NCBI GenBank assembly: GCA_947453715.1
Contig: CANGHX010000008.1
Location: 1-36,514 of the forward strand
Source of the DNA: Flavobacteriales bacterium
GTDB lineage: Bacteria; Bacteroidota; Bacteroidia; Flavobacteriales_D; Crocinitomicaceae
Direction: 5' to 3'
DNA length: 36,514 bases
Made by a program: the position numbers and the translations under genes. A model generated the notes under the pieces. It saw only the letters and a program-made list of their open reading frames with translations. It was not told the origin of the DNA and did not search any database. Positions 1 to 7,788 of this stretch are shown here, piece by piece. The number at the start of each line of letters is the position of its first letter. The stretch's first letter is position 1.

Positions 1-1458
1 GAAATTAAACTAGCAATTTTAGAGAAAAGTGGAGAGAAAATTGATCAAGTAAAAGAAAATGATCCCGAATCAATCATTTGGAAAAATTATGATTCAAAAA
101 GCCCTTTGCAACCAACACGCTTAAATCTGATGGCGATTCAGGCAAAAGATCAATACGATATTCCAATGCATGAAATCATTGGAGATGAATTGACTGTAAT
201 TACGGGTTCAGGTAAAGATTTATGGAAACATTATAATGAATTTCGAAATAATATTTGTCATCTAGTTGGAACATATGAAATTGGAGAAAAAAAGTATTCG
301 TTCAATCCAACGAATATCAACCAGTTTAAAGATAACAACGAATTAAACTCATTAGTCGAAAAATTAATCGCTAAAAATACGATCAACACCAACGAAGATA
401 AAGAAGTCTTAAAACAACTTTATACGGAACTTACAAAAAACGAACGATACAATACGGAAGAAGAAAAAAACATACATTGGATCGGTAAAACATTTGATCA
501 CTCCCCGCTCGTTGCAGCAATTGCTTCGTTGACTTCGATGCAACAAGAAATATTAACGGCAAGAGCTACTGCCTTAGCTCATATCAAAGGAAAAGTAACT
601 GTTGGTGATTATAGCTTTAATAAAGTTACAGCATTAGCTTATGGTCCAGTTTCAGTAAACCAAGGTGATAATATTGATGTGAAAGTCATGATGGCTGCTT
701 ATGATTCAGATAATCAACCAATTGTCACATTCAATGGAAATCCAGTTAAAAACATTCAAGATGGTTATGGAATTGTCACCACAAGAGCTGGTTCAGGGAA
801 TGAAATGAAATTGAGCGGAACTGTTTCAATACGAAAAAAATCAGGTGAAATGAAAACAGAAAAATGGGAAACTTCAGTTGTTGTAATGAAACCTCAAGGT
901 ACAATTTCAATTCCTGCTTACAATATACTTTATAAAAACTATCCCAATGAAATTGAAGCAGTTGCTTCTGGTTTTGATGAGACATTTGTAACAGGAACGG
1001 CTGGAATGAAATTCACTAAAAAAGGAACGAAATACATTGTTGATCCAGGTTCAGCAAGAATTTGTAGTATGACGATTTATGGAAAAAACAAAAAAGATTC
1101 GTCTAGAAAAATGCTTGGGACTTTCAATTACAAAGTCGCTGCTTTGCCAACACCACAACTCTATTTTGGCTCACTTTCAAATGGATCTAAAGCAACTGTT
1201 TCTTTAATCAAAACAATCAAAAGATTGAAAAATGCATATGATCCTTCGAGTCCATTGAATATACCATTTAACACTGGAGAATGGAGTTTTTCGGTGGAAA
1301 ACACACCACTTAGAGGTAAAGGAACTGGAGAACTATTAAATCAAGATGCAATAAGTAAATTAAAACAAGTTAAAAAAGGAGATAAAATAATTTTCTCATC
1401 AAAAGCATTTGGTGCTAAAACAAGCTCTTTCACGAGTTGTATTATTATTGCAGAATAA
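1..1458 (+). CDS. gldM: GldM, T9SS/gliding motility inner-membrane motor-linked subunit (5' truncated by window)
   Basis: GldM (PorM) spans the periplasm above the GldL proton-driven motor and couples it to the outer-membrane type IX secretion and gliding apparatus. The frame is open from base 1, so the gene enters from outside. 485 residues are visible against a usual length of about 510-520, so roughly the first 30 (the membrane helix) are missing. An in-frame TTG at 106 is an internal leucine, not a start. Family hallmarks seen: a helical N-terminal domain with the segment DIPMHEIIGDE; the W-x-x-x-F-(x)-P-x-x-A-x-I-A-S-L-T-x-x-Q stretch near residue 160; then beta-rich domains with VMMAAYDSDNQPIV, NILYKNYPNEI and the C-terminal LPTPQLYFG region. 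Recognition is by these family patterns. Unusually, gldN does not follow; the next gene is gap. A hairpin terminator lies just downstream. Confidence 0.88.
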   Translation, partial: EIKLAILEKSGEKIDQVKENDPESIIWKNYDSKSPLQPTRLNLMAIQAKDQYDIPMHEIIGDELTVITGSGKDLWKHYNEFRNNICHLVGTYEIGEKKYSFNPTNINQFKDNNELNSLVEKLIAKNTINTNEDKEVLKQLYTELTKNERYNTEEEKNIHWIGKTFDHSPLVAAIASLTSMQQEILTARATALAHIKGKVTVGDYSFNKVTALAYGPVSVNQGDNIDVKVMMAAYDSDNQPIVTFNGNPVKNIQDGYGIVTTRAGSGNEMKLSGTVSIRKKSGEMKTEKWETSVVVMKPQGTISIPAYNILYKNYPNEIEAVASGFDETFVTGTAGMKFTKKGTKYIVDPGSARICSMTIYGKNKKDSSRKMLGTFNYKVAALPTPQLYFGSLSNGSKATVSLIKTIKRLKNAYDPSSPLNIPFNTGEWSFSVENTPLRGKGTGELLNQDAISKLKQVKKGDKIIFSSKAFGAKTSSFTSCIIIAE

Positions 1459-1482
1459 ATTTTCCTGTACCTAAATCAGTTT

Positions 1483-1508
1483 AATAGCGGTTAGAAATAA
1501 TCGCTATT
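1483..1508 (+). terminator. Rho-independent terminator after gldM
   Basis: A 7-bp stem (AATAGCG with CGCTATT, positions 1483-1489 and 1502-1508) closes a 12-nt loop and is followed by further T residues. It sits 24 bases past the gldM stop and before gap. This suggests gldM ends its transcript here rather than continuing into gap. Confidence 0.6.
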
Positions 1509-1588
1509 TTTCGTTGAACTATTTTCTTTTATATTACAATTTCTTTTTCTACCTTTAGATTGAAAACACAACAATAAACCGACGAGAA

Positions 1589-2578
1589 ATGAAACAAATT
1601 GGAATAAATGGATTTGGGAGAATTGGAAGATATTTTACTCGTCTAGCTCTTGATCGAAACGATATTAACGTTACAGTAATTAATGATTTAGCAGATGTAA
1701 AAACATTGGCTCATCTTCTAAAATATGACAGTGTTCACGGAAAATTAAATCATCCTTTCACCATTCAAGACAATAAAATAGTTTTTGAAAATGGGAAAGA
1801 AATACTTTTTATTAAAGAACGTAATCCAGAATTAATTCCTTGGAAAGAATACGGTGTTGAAATTGTATTAGAATCAACTGGATTATTTTTATCACATGAT
1901 GATGCTAGCAAACATTTAGTTGGTGGTGCAAAAAAGGTAATAATATCTGCGCCTGCTAAAACAGAAGATGTGAAAACGGTTGTATTAGGTGTGAATGATC
2001 AGTTATTAGAAGATTCTGATGTAATTGTATCAAATGCTTCTTGCACTACAAATTCGGCAGCTCCTTTGATTAAAGTCTTGTTAGAATTAGGTGAAATTGA
2101 ATCTGCATTCATCAATACAGTTCACAGTTATACTTCTGATCAACGTTTACATGATGCTCCACATTCTGATTTGAGAAGAGCTCGTGCGGCTAATCTTTCA
2201 ATTGTTCCAACAACAACTGGAGCGGCAAAAGCAATTACCAAAATTTTCCCTGAACTTGAAGGGAAAATGGGTGGTGGCGGAATGCGAGTTCCTGTTCCAG
2301 ATGGATCTTTAACTGACTTAACAGTTGTGATGAAAAAACCATTAACGGTTGATCAAATCAACGAAGCAATGAAAAAAGCGGCTAATTCTACTTTGAAAAA
2401 TATTTTAGCCTATACAGATGAACCTTTGGTTTCAATTGATATCGTTGGAAATCCACACAGTTGTATTTATGACTCAGAATTGACAAGTGTGATTGGTAAC
2501 ATGGTGAAAATTGTAGGTTGGTACGATAATGAAGCTGGTTATTCCAATAGATTAATAGATTTAGCGATTAAATTATAA
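1589..2578 (+). CDS. gap: Type I glyceraldehyde-3-phosphate dehydrogenase
   Basis: Catalyses oxidative phosphorylation of glyceraldehyde-3-phosphate to 1,3-bisphosphoglycerate with NAD(P)+ in cytoplasmic glycolysis, or the reverse in gluconeogenesis. The protein has 329 residues, normal for the family. The N-terminus carries the Rossmann dinucleotide motif GINGFGRIGR. The catalytic cysteine is at residue 152 in SNASCTTN, with the active-site histidine in the following NTVHSYTSDQ segment. The C-terminal WYDNEAGYSNR motif is complete. It is a single-gene unit: terminators flank it on both sides. A possible -7 element (TACCTTTA) lies about 38 bases upstream of the ATG, but I see no matching -33 TTG, so the promoter is not called. 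Confidence 0.97.
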   Translation: MKQIGINGFGRIGRYFTRLALDRNDINVTVINDLADVKTLAHLLKYDSVHGKLNHPFTIQDNKIVFENGKEILFIKERNPELIPWKEYGVEIVLESTGLFLSHDDASKHLVGGAKKVIISAPAKTEDVKTVVLGVNDQLLEDSDVIVSNASCTTNSAAPLIKVLLELGEIESAFINTVHSYTSDQRLHDAPHSDLRRARAANLSIVPTTTGAAKAITKIFPELEGKMGGGGMRVPVPDGSLTDLTVVMKKPLTVDQINEAMKKAANSTLKNILAYTDEPLVSIDIVGNPHSCIYDSELTSVIGNMVKIVGWYDNEAGYSNRLIDLAIKL

Positions 2579-2582
2579 AGAA

Positions 2583-2633
2583 TATTAAACATAAAAAAAC
2601 CGAGTTAATAACTCGGTTTTTTTATGTTTATTA
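2583..2633. terminator. Bidirectional terminator between gap and the HU/SPOR gene
   Basis: A 24-bp perfect stem (2583-2606 with 2610-2633) closes a 3-nt loop. The core is AACCGAGTT/AACTCGGTT flanked by seven A on the left and seven T on the right. It therefore gives a U-tract in both directions and serves the convergent genes on each side. Confidence 0.9.
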
Positions 2634-2646
2634 ATTTCAAGTAATC

Positions 2647-4347
2647 TTATTTTTGTTTAAAAATCCAGCCTTTAACACCTATTGTTTTAGATTCAGCTAT
2701 TGCATCGCCTTTAGTGGAATATGAACCAATACTTACAACATACATTTTATCAATTCTACCTAATAATTTAGCATCCAATCCTTTTGCAATCATTTGACTA
2801 ACAAAATGTTCTGCATTGGCTTCAACTGAAAATGAACCGCCAATAATATGATATTTACCTCCTGATGAACTTGCAACAGGTGCAGAAACTACTGGAGCTG
2901 GCTTTGGTTTAGGAGTTGCTTTTGGTTTTTCAACTGGCTTCACTTCTTCTACTGGCGCTGGAGTTTCTTCTTCCATAGCTGGTGCTGAAACCTCTTCAGT
3001 ATTCGATGTTTCAACAACAACAGTCGTCGATGATTCCTCTTCTGGTGCAGAATCAGCTTCAGTCAATTCAATGTTTTTATTATTCTCAGCTAAAACTTTT
3101 GGTTCAACTAACTTTGGAGCAGAAATGTCACCAGAATTATACAAAATAAATCCTAAACCTCCTAAAAGTCCAACCGCAATAATACTCACCGCTAAAACAA
3201 TTGAAGACTTTTGATTTGCCGTTTTTTGAACGATAAAAGATCTTTTCGGTTCTTTAACTTCTTTCTCTTTTTTCGGAGTAGATTTAGCTTCTTCTTTTAC
3301 TGTCGCTTTAACTTCTTCTTTTGCAGCTTCTGTTTTCGGAGCTTCTTCCTCTTTTGCCTCTTCAGGCATTCCTTTCATTGCTAATTTTTCCATACGTTCA
3401 GCTAAACGTCTTTCTCGTTCAGCTTCACGCTCAGCATTTTTAATTCTTTTTGCCTCTAATTCTTCTGGAGTTAATTCTGCTTTTGGTTTTGGAGGAGCCA
3501 CCGGTTCCGTTTGAACAGGTGCAGTCGCTTCAGGAATAATTTTTTCTTCTTTAATCTCTACTTTTGGCTCAACAACTGGACGTTCTCTTTTTTCTTTGAC
3601 AACAGGCGTTGGCTTTACAATTTCAGGTTTTGGCAACGTATCAGCATAATTCTCCATCAAAATGCCATCTTTCAACATTTCTACTGGACCTGCTTTACGA
3701 ATTGCAATTACATGCTTCTCACCAATTTGAATTTCTAAATCCTTGCTTGAATTAATTGTAATACCATCTATATCATTTTGATATCCAGAGCCATTATTAT
3801 TATTTTGAACGATCTCAGTTGGTAAAACTTCATTCGTAACTTGAACCAATTCTTCTGTGACTTCAACTTGTTCAACAACAGTTTCAGCTACGATAACAAC
3901 TTCAGGTTCTTTTACTTCAACCACTTCAACAATTGGCTCGGCTTCTATTTTAATTTCTGGCTCAGCGACTTCAATTTTTTCCTCAACAACAGGAACAATG
4001 ACCTCATCTTTTTTAACTTCAGAAGGCATTGAACCATCCCAGTTTCTAAAAATAACATCACCTGATTTATCTTTTAAAAATGTTCCAAATTGAAACATAT
4101 CATAAGACTCTCCTCTATCTAAAACTGCTTGAACATCGCGAACATATTTTGAAATTAAATTTTTAGCGTCATTTAATTCAAACCCTTCTTTTTCAGAAAT
4201 ATAGGCAGCTAATTTACCGTCATCATATTTCAAATAAGGCATAAACATTATTTCACCAGTTGAGTGATTTGTAATTGTTAAAGCACCCAAATCAGGGATA
4301 ATTATCGTATTTACTTCCTTTAATAGTAACAATAAGTATTTATCCAT
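2647..4347 (-). CDS. HU-CCDC81 and SPOR domain membrane protein
   Basis: Predicted single-pass inner-membrane protein of 566 residues with a periplasmic peptidoglycan-binding end. Residues 1 to about 105 resemble the paired HU-like (CCDC81-type) domains of Bacteroidota (VNTIIIPDLGALTI; YDMFQFGTFL). A long acidic Glu/Val/Pro-rich linker and a charged, Lys/Glu-rich helical stretch follow (roughly 285-375). One hydrophobic segment lies at about 380-403, then a second Pro/Glu/Thr linker, and a SPOR domain occupies the last 70 residues (YHIIGGSFSVEANAEHF; MYVVSIGSYS). SPOR domains bind denuded glycan strands at division sites. The HU-like half would face the cytoplasm, so a link between nucleoid or division machinery and the wall is an inference. 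It is not a classical DNA-packaging HU. The gene ends at the shared terminator with gap. Confidence 0.82.
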   Translation of the reverse strand: MDKYLLLLLKEVNTIIIPDLGALTITNHSTGEIMFMPYLKYDDGKLAAYISEKEGFELNDAKNLISKYVRDVQAVLDRGESYDMFQFGTFLKDKSGDVIFRNWDGSMPSEVKKDEVIVPVVEEKIEVAEPEIKIEAEPIVEVVEVKEPEVVIVAETVVEQVEVTEELVQVTNEVLPTEIVQNNNNGSGYQNDIDGITINSSKDLEIQIGEKHVIAIRKAGPVEMLKDGILMENYADTLPKPEIVKPTPVVKEKRERPVVEPKVEIKEEKIIPEATAPVQTEPVAPPKPKAELTPEELEAKRIKNAEREAERERRLAERMEKLAMKGMPEEAKEEEAPKTEAAKEEVKATVKEEAKSTPKKEKEVKEPKRSFIVQKTANQKSSIVLAVSIIAVGLLGGLGFILYNSGDISAPKLVEPKVLAENNKNIELTEADSAPEEESSTTVVVETSNTEEVSAPAMEEETPAPVEEVKPVEKPKATPKPKPAPVVSAPVASSSGGKYHIIGGSFSVEANAEHFVSQMIAKGLDAKLLGRIDKMYVVSIGSYSTKGDAIAESKTIGVKGWIFKQK

Positions 4348-4390
4348 ATCAGTGAAAAATTAATTTTTAGCAATCATGAAAGTACAAAAA

Positions 4391-5248
4391 TTATTTAAAT
4401 AATTCTGAAAATTGAAAAGTTTCATTTAATCTTATTCCAGAAGGTGTCGTCTGAAGTGTGCAACATTCATTTACACTATCATGTTCCAAGAACAAAACAT
4501 ACTCATTTTCAGCTGCTTTATTTAAAAATTTAAATTTTTCATCCAACGTTAATAGCGGTCTAGTATCATAACCCATAACGTAAGGCAAAGGAATATGTCC
4601 CGTGCTTGGTAATAAATCAGCCATAAATACCAACGTTTTTCCTTGATATTTGATATGTGGAATCATCATACTTTCAGTATGCCCATCTACAAAAAGCACA
4701 TCCATGCCTTCAAAAACATTTTCAGTATAATCTCCTTTGCGTTCAATGAATTTTAACTGACCACTTTCTTGAATTGGTAAGATGTTTTCTGATAAAAAAG
4801 AGGCTTTTTCACGAGCATTTGGTTCTGTTGCCCATTTCCAATGATTCTCTGTGCTCCAGTAATTTGCTTGCTTAAAAACCGTCTCAAAACCTGTTTGATC
4901 TTTGTTCCATTTTACCCCTCCTCCACAATGATCAAAATGTAAATGTGTTAAAAACACATCTGTAATATCATCATGAGAAAAACCTAATTTATGAAGATTC
5001 GAATCTAAACTATCATTCCCATTCAAATGATAATGAGAAAAAAACTTTTCAGATTGTTTATCTCCAATTCCAGTATCTATTAAAATAAGCTTATTTCCAT
5101 CTTCAATCAATAAACTTCTCATTGACCAATTGCAAAGATTATTTTCATCTGCCGGATTTGTTTTTTGCCACAACGTTTTAGGAACAACTCCGAACATTGC
5201 ACCACCATCTAACTTGAAATTTCCTGTGTTTAAAGTATGAATTTTCAT
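4391..5248 (-). CDS. MBL-fold metallo-hydrolase
   Basis: Metallo-beta-lactamase-fold hydrolase of 285 residues. The metal-binding motif THLHFDHCGG (HxHxDH) is intact; a later GH in VDGHTESM, an Asp in FMADLLPS and a His in LFLEHDS supply the remaining ligands. The arrangement is like the lactonase-type MBL group, but the substrate cannot be assigned. I chose the ATG at 5248 (MKIHTLNTG). A longer reading to 5320 would add 24 residues that overlap the end of ribD and lack family character. With this start the gene lies 4 bases after the ribD stop, so the two are probably co-transcribed. No signal peptide is apparent, so it is probably cytoplasmic. Confidence 0.85.
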   Translation of the reverse strand: MKIHTLNTGNFKLDGGAMFGVVPKTLWQKTNPADENNLCNWSMRSLLIEDGNKLILIDTGIGDKQSEKFFSHYHLNGNDSLDSNLHKLGFSHDDITDVFLTHLHFDHCGGGVKWNKDQTGFETVFKQANYWSTENHWKWATEPNAREKASFLSENILPIQESGQLKFIERKGDYTENVFEGMDVLFVDGHTESMMIPHIKYQGKTLVFMADLLPSTGHIPLPYVMGYDTRPLLTLDEKFKFLNKAAENEYVLFLEHDSVNECCTLQTTPSGIRLNETFQFSELFK

Positions 5249-5252
5249 TCGC

Positions 5253-6290
5253 TTATTTATTTTTACTATAAATGTATATTTTGTCTGTTGAAAAACTAAA
5301 TTTTTCAATCGGTAAATCATTGATTTTTGGAGCCTTTAAACCATCTTTAAAAGTTGTATTACCAACAATGACTCTCGCTTCATCCCATGAATTATCAATG
5401 ATGAAATGTTGTAATGTTTTACTTCCTCCTTCAATAAAAACAGATTGAATATTTAAATCATAAAGTGCTTCTAGAATTGAAGCTGTATTCAAATCTGATA
5501 ATTTAACCCACTGACAATTTGCTGATTCTTCAGATTTTATTTTGTTTAAAATAATCGTTTTGGCTTCCGAATTAAAAATATTCGAATCGCTTGAAATTCT
5601 CAATTGACTATCAATCAAAATTCGAATTGGATTTTTACCATCTACTTCTCTTACAGTCAAACTTGGATTGTCGTTTTCAACTGTTTTTCTACCGACCAAA
5701 ATGGCTTGCTCTTCGGAACGCCATTGATGAACCAAAATTTGAGTTTCAGGAGAACTTATCCAATTCACACCTTTTGAAGCTTCTTCTCTATTTTTATCTA
5801 AAAATCCGTCTTGAGTTTGAGCCCATTTTAAGATGATGTATGGTCGTTTCTTTTCATGAAAAGTAAAGAATCGTTTATTTAAAAATCTACATTCTTTTTC
5901 TAATACACCAACTACCACTTCAATTCCAGCATCTTTTAATCGTTTAATTCCTTTACCTGAAACTTCTGAAAAAGTATCTAAACAACCAATTACAACTTTT
6001 TTGAAATAATGATGAACAATTAAATCTGCACATGGAGGTGTTTTTCCGAAGTGAGCACAAGGTTCTAACGAAACATAAATCGTTGCTTCTTTTAAGGAAT
6101 CTTTATTCAAAACCGAATTAACAGCATTTACCTCTGCGTGTGCTTGTCCATATTCCCGATGATAACCTTCTCCAATAATTTTTCCATTCAAAACAATTAC
6201 AGCACCAACCATCGGATTAGGAGCAACATTGCCTTCCCCTAATCGAGCTAATTCAATACAGCGTTGCATGAAAATTTCATCTGTCATCAT
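5253..6290 (-). CDS. ribD: Bifunctional riboflavin biosynthesis deaminase/reductase RibD
   Basis: Carries out two consecutive steps of riboflavin synthesis: zinc-dependent deamination of the pyrimidine and NADPH-dependent reduction of the ribosyl side chain. 345 residues, normal for the fused enzyme. The N-terminal cytidine-deaminase-like domain shows HAEVNAV and PCAHFGKTPPCADLI, which supply His, Glu and two Cys around zinc. The C-terminal reductase domain begins near residue 145 (RPYIILKWAQTQDGFL) and contains the nucleotide/substrate region ILVGRKTVENDNPSL and FIEGGSKTL. The start is one of two adjacent ATGs. It lies upstream of the MBL hydrolase and is divergent from the MFS gene across 87 bases. 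Other rib genes are not in this window. Confidence 0.95.
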   Translation of the reverse strand: MMTDEIFMQRCIELARLGEGNVAPNPMVGAVIVLNGKIIGEGYHREYGQAHAEVNAVNSVLNKDSLKEATIYVSLEPCAHFGKTPPCADLIVHHYFKKVVIGCLDTFSEVSGKGIKRLKDAGIEVVVGVLEKECRFLNKRFFTFHEKKRPYIILKWAQTQDGFLDKNREEASKGVNWISSPETQILVHQWRSEEQAILVGRKTVENDNPSLTVREVDGKNPIRILIDSQLRISSDSNIFNSEAKTIILNKIKSEESANCQWVKLSDLNTASILEALYDLNIQSVFIEGGSKTLQHFIIDNSWDEARVIVGNTTFKDGLKAPKINDLPIEKFSFSTDKIYIYSKNK

Positions 6291-6377
6291 ATTGCGAATA
6301 TACTGAATTGTATTTCTAAATTAATTGAAATAGAAAAGATAATTCTTCATTTTTAAAATTCCACTATCTTCGTATTT

Positions 6378-7625
6378 ATGAAAACATTCACGCGAGAAGA
6401 AAAATTTAAACATTTATTTAGCCTTCCAGTTATTGTAGCTGCGTTGGGCTATTTTGTAGATATCTATGATTTATTACTTTTTGGAATTGTTCGAATTCCA
6501 AGTTTAGAAGCAATGAATCTAGATCCAGATGTTGCTGGAAGTATTATCAATAATTGGCAAATGTTTGGTTTGCTTCTTGGTGGAATCTTGTGGGGTGTCC
6601 TTGGTGATAAAAAAGGTCGACTATCTGTGCTTTTTGGTTCTATTTTAGTTTATTCTTTAGCTAATATTGCTTGTGGATTTTTGCCTTCAATAAATTTTAT
6701 GGACAAAACATATGCATATGCAGGTTTGAGATTTATCGCTGGAATTGGTCTAGCTGGTGAACTTGGAGCAGGAATCACTTTAGTTGCTGAATCATTACCA
6801 AAAGAATTAAGAGCAATTGGAACTTCATTGGTTGCTGGATTTGGATTGTTTGGAGCTGTTGTTGCCAATTTCACCGTTAAACTTTCAGGTGATTGGACCT
6901 ATGCTTACATGATTGGTGGAGGTTTAGGTTTATGTCTTTTATTACTTAGAATTGGAGTATTAGAATCTGGTATTTACAAAGACATTTCAAGTGATTCTGA
7001 AATTAAAAAAGGAAATTTCTTCTCCTTTTTTACAAATTGGGAACGCTTTGTAAAATACATGAAATGCATTGGAATTGGATTACCAACTTGGTTTTGCATC
7101 GGAATTTTAGCATTTTTCGCCAATCAAGTTGGAAAGGATTTAGGTATTATTGAAGAGGTTAATCCAGCACAAACAATCATGTGGGCTTATATTGGTATTT
7201 CAGCTGGAGATTTTTTAAGTGGATTTTTAAGTCAATGGTTAAAATCACGCAAGAAAGCCATTATCTATATGATGTTTTTTACTTTAATCGGTGTTATTCT
7301 TCTGTTATTTGGAGGTACAAAAAGTGCAAACATGTATTATTTTTATTGTGTTTGGTTAGGTTTAGGCACAGGCTATTGGGCAATGTTCGTGACCGTTGGA
7401 GCTGAGCAATTTGGAACGAATATTCGTTCTACTGCAACTACTACAATTCCAAATATTGTAAGAGGAACGGTTATTTTAATGACTTTCTTATTTGATTTCT
7501 GCAAACCATCAACTGGGGTTGTTTATTCAGCTGTTATTGTTGGAATATTAGCTTTTGGAATTGGTATTTACTCCACGTTAACAATCCCGGAAACGCACGG
7601 GAAAGAGTTGGATTTTGTGGAATAA
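6378..7625 (+). CDS. MFS family transporter
   Basis: Twelve-helix major facilitator superfamily permease of 415 residues in the inner membrane. The family signature between helices 2 and 3 is seen as GVLGDKKGRLSVLFG (GxxxDxxGR), and an Asp pair typical of proton-coupled MFS symporters lies in helix 1 (FVDIYDLLLFG). The substrate is unknown. The overall look resembles the metabolite:H+ symporter-like group, but sugar or organic-acid transport cannot be told apart by eye. A TATCTTCG element (6365-6372) ends 5 bases before the ATG. If it is a -7 box, the mRNA would be nearly leaderless, but no -33 element supports it. The gene is divergent from ribD and followed by a 163-base AT-rich gap without an evident terminator. 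Confidence 0.87.
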   Translation: MKTFTREEKFKHLFSLPVIVAALGYFVDIYDLLLFGIVRIPSLEAMNLDPDVAGSIINNWQMFGLLLGGILWGVLGDKKGRLSVLFGSILVYSLANIACGFLPSINFMDKTYAYAGLRFIAGIGLAGELGAGITLVAESLPKELRAIGTSLVAGFGLFGAVVANFTVKLSGDWTYAYMIGGGLGLCLLLLRIGVLESGIYKDISSDSEIKKGNFFSFFTNWERFVKYMKCIGIGLPTWFCIGILAFFANQVGKDLGIIEEVNPAQTIMWAYIGISAGDFLSGFLSQWLKSRKKAIIYMMFFTLIGVILLLFGGTKSANMYYFYCVWLGLGTGYWAMFVTVGAEQFGTNIRSTATTTIPNIVRGTVILMTFLFDFCKPSTGVVYSAVIVGILAFGIGIYSTLTIPETHGKELDFVE

Positions 7626-7788
7626 AACAATTATACTAAATCGATATATTAAATATTTTGTTAAATTTGTATTAAATTAACTTGAATCAAACCAACTATT
7701 TTACTTTTATTTCGTTACTATTGTTACCGAGGTATTTTTTCAACACTATTCATCTTTAATTAATTTTAATTTATAATTATGATTGGTT

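Noticed and set aside
106-108. TTG as start of the first gene
   Set aside because: The frame is open back to base 1 and the upstream residues continue the GldM N-terminal domain.
3857-4093. Ser/Thr-rich frame on the plus strand
   Set aside because: It is the reverse of the Glu/Val-rich linker of the HU/SPOR gene; Glu codons read backwards give Ser/Phe.
5249-5320. 24-residue N-terminal extension of the MBL hydrolase
   Set aside because: It overlaps the ribD coding end and has no MBL-family character; the ATG at 5248 fits better.
7662-7669. TAAATTTG as promoter of the beta-helix gene
   Set aside because: It matches a -7 box, but there is no TTG at a proper distance and AT-rich DNA produces such matches by chance.
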